Source: Lutibacter sp.
GTDB lineage: Bacteria; Bacteroidota; Bacteroidia; Flavobacteriales; Flavobacteriaceae
Direction: 5' to 3'
DNA length: 6,045 nt
Assembly (NCBI GenBank): GCA_030599055.1
Contig: JAUVOS010000161.1
Coordinates: 1 to 6,045, forward strand
Shown here: one piece after another, positions 1 to 5,366 of the stretch
How positions within the stretch are numbered: position 1 is the first letter of the stretch
How the letters are laid out: every line of letters begins with the position of its first letter
Notes under the pieces: model-generated
Databases searched by the model: none
Told to the model about the DNA's origin: nothing
Seen by the model: only the letters and a program-made list of their open reading frames with translations
Translations under genes and position numbers: made by a program

Positions 1-91
1 CGTTCCAGAAACAGGCTACAGCAAAAAAACTTTACTAAAAACCCTTCTATTGTATTCTGACGGAAGCTTTGAGGTGTTTGATAAGAAATGA
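1..91 (+). CDS. C-terminal end of an unidentified plus-strand gene (5' truncated by the window)
   Basis: Reading from base 2, the frame stays open for 29 codons and stops at TGA (89-91). The peptide begins VPETGYSKKTLL and ends YSDGSFEVFDKK. The other two forward frames do not fit better; frame 1, for example, stops at 58-60. The mix of short hydrophobic and turn-forming residues looks like the closing beta strands of a folded domain, but I do not recognise the family and assign no function. The gene converges on the aminopeptidase gene that ends at 357 on the opposite strand, and REP-like hairpins separate the two. Only the tail is visible, so the call rests on the open frame, plausible amino-acid composition and its position before a gene-free stretch. 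Confidence 0.6.
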   Translation, partial: VPETGYSKKTLLKTLLLYSDGSFEVFDKK

Positions 92-113
92 TTGAATGGT
101 TTAATGATATAAT

Positions 114-146
114 GATTAACCCCGCTACCGCACGAATTCTTTCGTG
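114..146 (+). repeat. REP-like hairpin unit, copy A
   Basis: This 33-bp unit has a GATTAACCCCGCTACCG head followed by a hairpin. CACGAA (131-136) pairs with TTCGTG (141-146) around a 4-nt TTCT loop. The stem can extend outward with ACCG/TGGT to about 10 bp if one G-U pair is allowed in RNA. It differs from copy B at a single base, in the hairpin loop. The GC-rich head plus small hairpin resembles REP elements mobilised by REP-associated tyrosine transposases, but that link is inference and no such transposase is in the window. Confidence 0.8.
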
Positions 147-154
147 TGGTGATT

Positions 155-187
155 GATTAACCCCGCTACCGCACGAATCCTTTCGTG
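155..187 (+). repeat. REP-like hairpin unit, copy B (direct repeat of A)
   Basis: This is a second copy of the 33-bp unit, starting 41 bp after copy A and identical except for the first loop base (CACGAA-TCCT-TTCGTG). Unlike copy A it lacks the trailing TGGT, so its stem stays at 6 bp. Its head, ACCCCGCTACCGCACGA (160-176), is perfectly complementary to the inverted copy at 232-248, giving a possible 17-bp long-range stem. Confidence 0.8.
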
Positions 188-215
188 ATTAATAAGAATA
201 TGATTAATATGAATA

Positions 216-248
216 TTCCCACACGATACAATCGTGCGGTAGCGGGGT
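216..248 (-). repeat. REP-like hairpin unit, copy C (inverted)
   Basis: This unit is in the opposite orientation. TCGTGCGGTAGCGGGGT (232-248) is the exact reverse complement of the heads of copies A (119-135) and B (160-176). Its own hairpin is CACGAT-ACA-ATCGTG (222-236), so the loop and innermost stem pair differ from A and B while the stem is kept by a compensating change. Conservation of pairing rather than sequence suggests that the hairpin is the selected feature. Read on the minus strand, the flanking ACCG and TGTGGG can extend the stem as in copy A. Confidence 0.75.
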
Positions 249-321
249 ACGATAGCGTGGGGTAAGACTTTAACTCATAGCTATTTACAACCCATACGTT
301 TCGGTTAATTGTCGTCATATT

Positions 322-347
322 AATACTATAATAAATTACATAGTATT
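322..347 (-). terminator. AT-rich inverted repeat just beyond the aminopeptidase gene; weak terminator candidate
   Basis: AATACTAT (322-329) and ATAGTATT (340-347) form a perfect 8-bp stem around a 10-nt loop, starting 10 nt past the aminopeptidase stop codon. The placement suits a transcript end. However, the stem is almost entirely A-T and no clear T-run follows it on the minus strand, so a classical intrinsic terminator is not established. The REP-like hairpins further on could provide termination instead. Confidence 0.3.
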
Positions 348-356
348 TAGAAAAAG

Positions 357-2813
357 CTATTCCAGCAAATCTGCCATTCCCTTTTTAGCTATAAAAATAA
401 GATCTTGTTTAGCTGTATTAGATGCGTCTGTTTGCATTTCTACAACTTTACGTAATAAATTAAGTGACAATTGATCTACTCCATATTCTTTATAACGTTT
501 TCCTTTAATAACTAAATCAGTCACTAAATTTTGTATCGCCTCTCTATTATTACTAGCTGCAATCCAAGCAAATGTTTTTTCAAAATTATCTTTATGATAC
601 TGTGAAAAATTTTCAACAAACATGGTTTCTAAAAGGTTTTTTGCAATAAAAGGCATTTGAGATTCATCGTTCTCTTTAATATATATTTTAGTTAAGAGTA
701 TTGCCAAATGCTCTTTGGCATCCTTATCAAAACTATTCATAGCTTCAAGTGCAGCTGTTTTGTCAAGATCGTACATAGCGACGGTTGCATTTCCTTTTAC
801 AGAATAAGAATCACTTGCCATACCTCGTGAAAATACGGGTTTGTATATAGGATCAATCAATTTTCCTAAGATTCCCACGGCAATTCCTTTTACTTTAGTT
901 TTAGGATCAGTAGTTGCTAATTGTTCTATTACTTTAATAGCTTCTTTCTTTTTATATTTACCTGCTAAATTAATACTTTCTAAAGCTAGAATACGCAATT
1001 CATAATACGGATCATTCAATGCCTTAGTCAAAGTTTTAAAAGCAAGTTCATTGTCTTGATTCTCTGCCATTTTAAGGATGGCATCCCTCCTATCTATATA
1101 ATGTTTAGCATTATTATACTGAAATATATAGTTATCTAAACTTTTAAAATCATCTGTTATTTCACAAAGTAAAACGTGATTAGCGTTGATATTGACCAAA
1201 TCGGGTCTTTTATTATATCTAAAAGAAAAAGTTTGCTCTTTTTGAGTAACATTTACGGTGTGATTGGCAAGCATACCGCTTTCATAAATGTCAATAAGAA
1301 GTGGAAATTGAAACACTTTATCTGCTTGCTTCACAGTAACACTAACTGAATTTAATAAATCGTTGTATTCGTATGAAATATGTAGTTTTGGATGCCCATT
1401 TTTATAGTACCATTGATTAAAGAATGGGTTTAAATCTTTTCCGCTAATTTCCTCTAACGCAATTCGTAGCTGATGTACTTCTGCTGCTTTGAATTGGTAT
1501 TTAGTCAAATAATATTTTAGTCCGCCAAAAAAGGCTTTGTCTCCTAAATGATTTCGTAGCATGTGTAAAATAGTAGCTCCTTTTTGATAACTAACACCAT
1601 CAAAAACATCCTCACGGTTGGCATAATGAAAACGAACTAAATTCTTATTAAAATTATCACCTGACATATATTGGTCTTGGTCTTCGTAAAGATGCGCATC
1701 AGCATGGTCTTTTCCATACTTATATTCTCTCCATAAATATTCGCTATAAGTCGCAAATGACTCGTTTACAGTAATATTGCTCCAACTTTCGGCAGTCACC
1801 AAGTCACCGAACCAATGATGTGATAATTCATGTGAAATAACATCTTCCCAAGTATTTTCGTCGATAAGTTGTCCTTTTTTTTGATAAGCCATTTCACTGT
1901 GCAAAGTGGTAGTGGTGTTTTCCATAGCGCCACTGATAAAATCACGAGCTACTATTTGACTATATTTCTCCCAAGGATATTCAAGTCCAAATTTGTTTGA
2001 AAAAAATTGAATCATTTCTGGTGTATTTCCAAATATTACTTGTGCCACATCTTTGTAAGCTGGTTCTACGTAATAATTTACGTCAATTCCTTTCCAATGA
2101 TCTTTAACAATGCTATATTCTCCTATTCCCATAAAAAATAAGTAGGGAGCGTGTGCTTGCGACATTTTCCAATGATCCGTTCGTGTACCATTAGAATTGT
2201 CTATTTGAGAATATAAAAGCCCGTTTGAAAGCGTGGTAAATCTATCTGGAACTGTAATATAAATTTCTTGTGTTGTTTTTTGATTGGGACTGTCTATTGT
2301 AGGAAACCAACAACTATTAGACTCTGTTTCTCCCTGCGTCCATATTTGAGTAGGCTTATCAGGATTAGTGTCCATAGGGTCAATGAAATAGAGCCCTTTT
2401 GCATCGCGTATCGCTTTACTTCCCAATTGCTTAACTTCTTCCGGACGGGCTGTATAATCTATATATACCTCAAATTCTTGTCCTTTGGTATAGGCATATC
2501 CTAAGTTGATAATAAGTTCATTTCCGTCATAATTATACTCCAAATCGATTTCTCCCTTTTTGATTTGGTGAACTAACATGGCTTTTGCATCTAACTTGAG
2601 ATATTGTGAGGGATAAAAATGTGGTTTTGCTGTAATCCAAACTTCGCCATGCATCTGACTATTTGTAAAATCGAAATCTACTTTCAGCTTGGTATGTACC
2701 AAGTCGTGAATTTTTGTTTCCTCTCCCTGGTACGTCCTTAATGATTGACTTGTTTCTTGTGCAAATAATGAAAAGCTTATAAGCAGCATGAGTAATAAAC
2801 AGATATTTTTCAT
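357..2813 (-). CDS. M1 family (gluzincin) metallo-aminopeptidase with HEAT-like C-terminal region, exported
   Basis: This 818-aa zinc aminopeptidase should remove N-terminal residues from peptides outside the cytoplasm. Residues 1 to about 19 form a Sec signal peptide ending SLFAQ. The substrate-binding motif GAMEN is at 295-299. The zinc site is HELSH (H328, E329, H332), followed after 18 residues by the third ligand E351, the spacing typical of M1. Y409 in the VSYQKGA segment matches the position of the transition-state tyrosine of the family. An M1 N-terminal beta domain occupies roughly 30-230. The region around 570-690 has repeated helical segments (for example KALNDPYYELRILALESINL) resembling HEAT repeats. 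No type IX secretion sorting domain is seen, since the protein ends KKGMADLLE, so a periplasmic or outer-membrane-associated location is likelier than T9SS export. The first Met begins the signal peptide, which supports this start. All catalytic residues are present and the frame is intact. Confidence 0.95.
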   Translation of the reverse strand: MKNICLLLMLLISFSLFAQETSQSLRTYQGEETKIHDLVHTKLKVDFDFTNSQMHGEVWITAKPHFYPSQYLKLDAKAMLVHQIKKGEIDLEYNYDGNELIINLGYAYTKGQEFEVYIDYTARPEEVKQLGSKAIRDAKGLYFIDPMDTNPDKPTQIWTQGETESNSCWFPTIDSPNQKTTQEIYITVPDRFTTLSNGLLYSQIDNSNGTRTDHWKMSQAHAPYLFFMGIGEYSIVKDHWKGIDVNYYVEPAYKDVAQVIFGNTPEMIQFFSNKFGLEYPWEKYSQIVARDFISGAMENTTTTLHSEMAYQKKGQLIDENTWEDVISHELSHHWFGDLVTAESWSNITVNESFATYSEYLWREYKYGKDHADAHLYEDQDQYMSGDNFNKNLVRFHYANREDVFDGVSYQKGATILHMLRNHLGDKAFFGGLKYYLTKYQFKAAEVHQLRIALEEISGKDLNPFFNQWYYKNGHPKLHISYEYNDLLNSVSVTVKQADKVFQFPLLIDIYESGMLANHTVNVTQKEQTFSFRYNKRPDLVNINANHVLLCEITDDFKSLDNYIFQYNNAKHYIDRRDAILKMAENQDNELAFKTLTKALNDPYYELRILALESINLAGKYKKKEAIKVIEQLATTDPKTKVKGIAVGILGKLIDPIYKPVFSRGMASDSYSVKGNATVAMYDLDKTAALEAMNSFDKDAKEHLAILLTKIYIKENDESQMPFIAKNLLETMFVENFSQYHKDNFEKTFAWIAASNNREAIQNLVTDLVIKGKRYKEYGVDQLSLNLLRKVVEMQTDASNTAKQDLIFIAKKGMADLLE

Positions 2814-2844
2814 TCTAATTCTTAAATTATGAATTGCTAAACTA

Positions 2845-2872
2845 CGAATATAGTATAAAAAGGAATTGTTAA
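2845..2872 (-). promoter_or_regulatory. Putative housekeeping promoter of the aminopeptidase gene
   Basis: On the minus strand, TATATTCG (2852-2845) resembles the Bacteroidetes -7 element TAnnTTTG with one mismatch. TTAACA (2872-2867) lies 14 nt upstream of it as a possible -33 region. Transcription would start a few bases downstream, leaving a leader of about 25-30 nt before the ATG at 2813. No Shine-Dalgarno is visible, which is usual for this phylum. The match is imperfect. Confidence 0.4.
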
Positions 2873-2908
2873 AATTTTAAGATTATTTACCGGAGTAAAA
2901 TCATACTT

Positions 2909-2998
2909 TCTTTGTGTTACCCTGAGAATCCTTTGTGGCTCTTTGCGTAACAGCTATTACACAGAGAAGCTCAAAGAAAACACTAAGAGTCACAAAGA
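2909..2998. repeat. Long imperfect palindrome of CTTTGTG/CACAAAG type
   Basis: The two halves align without gaps about a central AGCT (2952-2955). Roughly two thirds of positions are complementary, including TCTTTGTG (2909-2916) against the mirrored CACAAAGA (2991-2998) and TAACAGCT/AGCTATTA at the centre. The words CTTTGTG, CTTTGTGG and CTTTGCG recur in the left half, and CACAGAG, CTCAAAG and CACAAAG in the right. The element nearly fills the gap between the lipoprotein gene and the aminopeptidase promoter. It resembles interspersed intergenic repeats of Bacteroidetes and is unrelated to the REP-like units at 114-248. It could fold as a long hairpin at the 3' end of the upstream transcript. 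Confidence 0.65.
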
Positions 2999-3010
2999 CA
3001 GTTAACACTA

Positions 3011-3568
3011 TTAACCACCCACTTCAATATGAGATTTAGCTAAAATATCTTTAAGCTGAGATAAATCATAATTAGAATTACTAAAGTCTGTATTTTGAAT
3101 GAGTTGCATGATTTTCTCCGGTTGCATTTTTTTTCCTAAAATTCTTACTAAAAGCCAGCCTAATTCTTTGTCATTAGCAAAAATGATGAGTTCATCGACT
3201 GATTCTTCATCTCCTACAAGATAAAATTTGGCTCCTTGTGAACCTTTACCATAACGCATTAATTCACTGTATTTATTTTGTTTTAGAATGGTGTTTATAT
3301 GTTTTTTCTCTTCAGCATAACGGTTGTTAAGGGTGTCCTTTATCTGATATGCAAGAATATTTACCTTTTTTAAGCTCTTTAAGGTTTTAAGATCTTCCTC
3401 ACTTCCAAAGTTTTCAGTTGTCGCTATTAGGCTCGTTGGTAAATCAAAAGAGATAATATCTTGTTTTTCTTGTTGCGTGATGATAAATTGTTGCAAACTT
3501 TTCTCATTACTACAACTAAAAAGTAGGTTTAAGGCAAGGAGAATTCCTATTATAGGTAAAAATCGCAT
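3011..3568 (-). CDS. DUF4252 family lipoprotein
   Basis: I place the start at 3568, giving 185 aa. This start puts a lipoprotein signal peptide at the N-terminus: MRFLPII, a hydrophobic stretch, then lipobox LFSC with C19 as the lipidated residue. An in-frame ATG at 3643 would add 25 residues ahead of the signal and is less credible. The mature protein has a linker, then a DUF4252-like domain with the SELMR motif (101-105) and a following strand AKFYLVGDEE. It resembles the preceding DUF4252 gene product around SELMR and in overall organisation, so the two are probably ancient paralogues. Its role is unknown; being last in an ECF sigma cassette suggests an envelope target or sensor of that sigma factor. 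After the cysteine come S, N, E and K, which does not decide between periplasmic and surface exposure. It is separated from the gene before it by 207 bp containing a heptamer repeat tract. Confidence 0.8.
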   Translation of the reverse strand: MRFLPIIGILLALNLLFSCSNEKSLQQFIITQQEKQDIISFDLPTSLIATTENFGSEEDLKTLKSLKKVNILAYQIKDTLNNRYAEEKKHINTILKQNKYSELMRYGKGSQGAKFYLVGDEESVDELIIFANDKELGWLLVRILGKKMQPEKIMQLIQNTDFSNSNYDLSQLKDILAKSHIEVGG

Positions 3569-3680
3569 ACTAATTTGTTTTAATATTTTTAAAAAGAAAA
3601 TAGAAAAGAGAGGCTTTGATATTTTTTTAAAGCTGAATTCCATAATTGAATTTGTGACTCAAATATTGAACTCAACAGCA

Positions 3681-3767
3681 TCTTTTCTCTATTCTATTTT
3701 CTCTTTTCTATTCTCTATTCTCTATTCTCTATTCTCTATTCTCTTTTCTATTCTCTATTCTATTCCC
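3681..3767. repeat. Heptamer tandem repeat tract (CTATTCT)n
   Basis: Five perfect tandem copies of CTATTCT run from 3708 to 3742. A 5-nt CTTTT interruption follows (3743-3747), then two more perfect copies (3748-3761). Degenerate units flank both sides (3681-3707 and 3762-3767). On the minus, coding-direction strand the unit reads AGAATAG, so the tract is nearly pure purine there apart from T. It starts about 9 nt beyond the stop codon of the secreted DUF4252 gene and ends about 113 nt before the start of the lipoprotein gene. A plus-strand open frame across it (3477-3914) is an artefact of the repeat. Confidence 0.9.
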
Positions 3768-3775
3768 TTATATTC

Positions 3776-4327
3776 CTATTTATTTTCCACTTTTTTTAAG
3801 TGTTTCCCACCCGAAATATTCATTTCTTTAGTGAGTTTTGAAATGTTGTTAAGATCAATATCACCTGATAATGAAATTATTACGACTTCGGGATTTCCTC
3901 TTTCTCCGTTGTGATGTTTCTTTATATTCATTTCGTCCACTAACATTAAAAATTCACTCACATGATCTTCATCTTTTCCTTCACGAATATATATTTTCAC
4001 ATTAGCATCTTTATCTTTAACTCTCATCAGTTCAGATAATTTTGCATTTTTGATATGTTTATTAAAAGTGGCTTGCATTTCACCAGCTATTTTTGCATTT
4101 TCTGTAGTAAAAACCTTTAAATCTTTTAGGCCTCTAACTAAGTTGGTAAACTCCTGTCCCTCTTTAGAATCACTGGTGATTTTTTCTAACATTTGAAATG
4201 CTTTTTGAGTAACAACAACAGTTGTCACATCGTCGTAATCTTCGAATTTGTCAAAGATTGAATTGTTCTGTGCAAAGCTGTTAAAGCTTAATGCTAGTAC
4301 TATTATTGATAAAATTAATTTTTTCAT
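3776..4327 (-). CDS. DUF4252 family secreted protein
   Basis: I choose the start at 4327, giving 183 aa, because it opens directly on a Sec signal peptide (MKKLILSIIVLALSFNSFAQ). The frame extends upstream to an ATG at 4414, but those 29 extra residues would bury the signal and overlap the preceding gene. The mature part contains KAFQMLEKI, LKDLKVFTTENA, the SELMR motif (98-102), a KIYIREGKDEDHVSEFLMLV segment and EVVIISLSGDIDLNNISKL. This pattern fits DUF4252, a domain of unknown function common in Bacteroidetes. There is no lipobox, so a soluble periplasmic location is expected, unlike its lipoprotein neighbour. It lies 55 bp after the anti-sigma candidate and is probably cotranscribed with it. 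The biochemical role is unknown. Confidence 0.82.
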   Translation of the reverse strand: MKKLILSIIVLALSFNSFAQNNSIFDKFEDYDDVTTVVVTQKAFQMLEKITSDSKEGQEFTNLVRGLKDLKVFTTENAKIAGEMQATFNKHIKNAKLSELMRVKDKDANVKIYIREGKDEDHVSEFLMLVDEMNIKKHHNGERGNPEVVIISLSGDIDLNNISKLTKEMNISGGKHLKKVENK

Positions 4328-4382
4328 TTTGTTTGTTTTAAATTTAATTAATGGTTTTAATGTCACGTAATACATTGCATTT

Positions 4383-4802
4383 CTATTTAAAAACCTTGTT
4401 TCTTGTTTTTTCAAAGGTTTCTAGTTGTGCAATAGCAACAGAACCTTTATTCATATGTGTAGCAATTAATTGCAGTGCATTTTGAGTATTTATGTAAGCT
4501 TGTTGAGCTGCTTGTTTTTCTTGATAATTATTAAAAATAAATACGCTTAACAAAACTGCTATACTTGCTGCTATACCAATCCATTTACGTTTCTGTTTTT
4601 TAGTTTCTAAACGAATTTCTTGTGTAAAGCTTTCTTTTTTATTATCTTTAAAATACTGAAACATATATTTGTATTCTTGCAAATGTGGTGCCACTTTATC
4701 ACTACTAAAATAGTTTTTCAATAGGGCTTCCTCTTGCAAATCTGTTTTTGCTTCTAAGTATTTGTTCAGTAATTTTTCTATGTTATCCGATTTGGTATGC
4801 AT
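4383..4802 (-). CDS. Putative anti-sigma factor, single-pass membrane protein
   Basis: This 139-aa protein has three parts. A helical N-terminal region (1-73) is charged and contains KYLEAKTDLQEEALLKNYF, typical of small Bacteroidetes proteins encoded next to ECF sigma factors. One transmembrane helix (about 74-90, WIGIAASIAVLLSVFIF) follows the basic KKQKRK, so by the positive-inside rule the N-terminus is cytoplasmic. A roughly 49-residue periplasmic helix-rich tail ends FEKTRNKVFK. The start overlaps the sigma gene by 20 bp, which suggests translational coupling and balanced synthesis. No HxxxCxxC zinc anti-sigma motif is present; indeed the protein has no cysteines. The anti-sigma role is inferred from gene order, topology and resemblance to sigma-adjacent proteins; it could instead be a membrane accessory protein. 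Confidence 0.7.
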   Translation of the reverse strand: MHTKSDNIEKLLNKYLEAKTDLQEEALLKNYFSSDKVAPHLQEYKYMFQYFKDNKKESFTQEIRLETKKQKRKWIGIAASIAVLLSVFIFNNYQEKQAAQQAYINTQNALQLIATHMNKGSVAIAQLETFEKTRNKVFK

Positions 4803-5292
4803 GTTGTTCTTTTAATTTTTCTCTTATGGTTTTTCTCGCTCTAGACAAGGCTACTCTTACATTTGTTGCTTTCATTTGTAGCATTTTTTCAATTTCATCA
4901 AATTCATATTCTTCAATATCTCTTAACTGAATAATCATTCGTTGTTGTTCGGGTAATTGTGTTATCAATTGGTGTACTTTTTGAACACTATCTCGTATTT
5001 CTATATCTTTTTGTAAGTTACTATGATTGTCTTTATAATTACTGTGTACTAAGCTTAAATTACTGGCTTGTTTTGATTTTAATCTATCCAGGCAATAATT
5101 CTTTGTCATGGTCATGGCATACGCTTCAACACTTTTATAACCGGTTAATTTATTTTTGTTTTTCCACAATTTTAAATATAATTCTTGTGTGGCATCTTCA
5201 GCTTCGTCTTGTGATATAAGCAATCGTTTTGCCAAACGGAATACTTTATCTTTAAAGGGCATTACGGTATCTAAAAATGCCTGCTGGTTCAT
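4783..5292 (-). CDS. RNA polymerase sigma-70 factor, ECF subfamily
   Basis: This 169-aa protein has the two-domain ECF layout and no sigma-1 or sigma-3 region. The sigma2 domain (about 10-75) includes DEAEDATQELYLKLW (core binding) and AYAMTMTKNYCLDRLKSK (the -10 recognition helix region). The sigma4 domain (about 106-160) starts LPEQQRMIIQLRDIEEYEFDEI, followed by the -35 recognition helix around ATNVRVALSRARKTI. Length and spacing are normal for the family. It would direct core RNA polymerase to a specific envelope-related regulon. It is first in a minus-strand cluster with an overlapping anti-sigma candidate and two exported DUF4252 proteins. A sequence with ECF promoter architecture lies upstream, so autoregulation is likely. 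The signal it responds to cannot be told from sequence. Confidence 0.93.
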   Translation of the reverse strand: MNQQAFLDTVMPFKDKVFRLAKRLLISQDEAEDATQELYLKLWKNKNKLTGYKSVEAYAMTMTKNYCLDRLKSKQASNLSLVHSNYKDNHSNLQKDIEIRDSVQKVHQLITQLPEQQRMIIQLRDIEEYEFDEIEKMLQMKATNVRVALSRARKTIREKLKEQHAYQIG

Positions 5293-5340
5293 GCTTCTTA
5301 GTTAGTTATTTAGAATTCTTACTATCTGACTTACCATTAT

Positions 5341-5366
5341 GACGAGCAAGGTACGGAATTGTTACA
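5341..5366 (-). promoter_or_regulatory. Putative ECF-type promoter of the sigma operon (autoregulatory)
   Basis: On the minus strand, TGTAACA (5366-5360) is followed by CGTC (5344-5341), with 16 nt between AAC and CGT. The AAC / CGT signature and spacing match the general architecture of ECF-dependent promoters. The ATG lies about 48 nt downstream, leaving a leader of about 40 nt. An overlapping housekeeping reading is also possible: TTAACC (5377-5372) and TACCTTGC (5353-5346), 18 nt apart, loosely fit a Bacteroidetes -33/-7 pair. Both may operate, one basal and one induced. Confidence 0.6.

Larger units (their letters stand above)
92..356. other. Convergent intergenic region with REP-like repeats
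   Basis: This 265-bp gap between two convergent genes contains no supportable coding frame. It starts with AT-rich low-complexity words of the AATGATT type (about 88-118). Next come three GC-rich hairpin units (114-248) and a partial echo of their GC-rich end (249-264, TAGCGTGGGGTA). It finishes with AT-rich sequence holding an 8-bp inverted repeat just beyond the aminopeptidase stop. The GC-rich units stand out sharply from the surrounding AT-rich DNA. Confidence 0.7.

Noticed and set aside
114..187. Possible CRISPR array (two near-identical 33-bp repeats)
   Set aside because: There are only two direct copies with an 8-bp gap, too short for a spacer, plus an inverted copy. This fits REP-like units and not a CRISPR array.
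283..318. Plus-strand CGTCATA near 313 as a second ECF promoter
   Set aside because: The nearest upstream AAC is 21 nt away instead of 16, and the site would drive transcription antisense into the 3' end of the aminopeptidase gene.
357..420. Type IX secretion C-terminal domain on the aminopeptidase
   Set aside because: The C-terminus (KKGMADLLE) follows helical sequence and lacks the beta-rich, glycine and lysine-ended pattern of T9SS sorting domains.
2268..2504. Plus-strand open frame of 78 codons
   Set aside because: It lies fully antisense to the conserved M1 peptidase catalytic region and shows no recognisable domain or signal.
3569..3643. Longer N-terminus for the DUF4252 lipoprotein starting at 3643
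   Set aside because: The extra 25 residues precede an otherwise normal lipoprotein signal peptide and would place the lipobox too far from the N-terminus.
3569..3775. Riboswitch or structured RNA in the 207-bp gap before the lipoprotein gene
   Set aside because: Apart from the heptamer tract I see only weak stems, with no recognisable riboswitch core.
3477..3914. Plus-strand open frame of 145 codons
   Set aside because: Its middle is a translation of the heptamer repeats (repeating SILYSLF-like residues), and it lies antisense to two well-supported DUF4252 genes.
4328..4414. Longer N-terminus for the secreted DUF4252 protein starting at 4414
   Set aside because: It would put 29 polar residues before a clear signal peptide and overlap the end of the anti-sigma candidate. 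The Met at 4327 is a better start.
4748..5219. Two plus-strand open frames (4748-4930 and 4959-5219)
   Set aside because: Both are antisense to the ECF sigma gene and are low-complexity hydrophobic translations of AT-rich antisense sequence.
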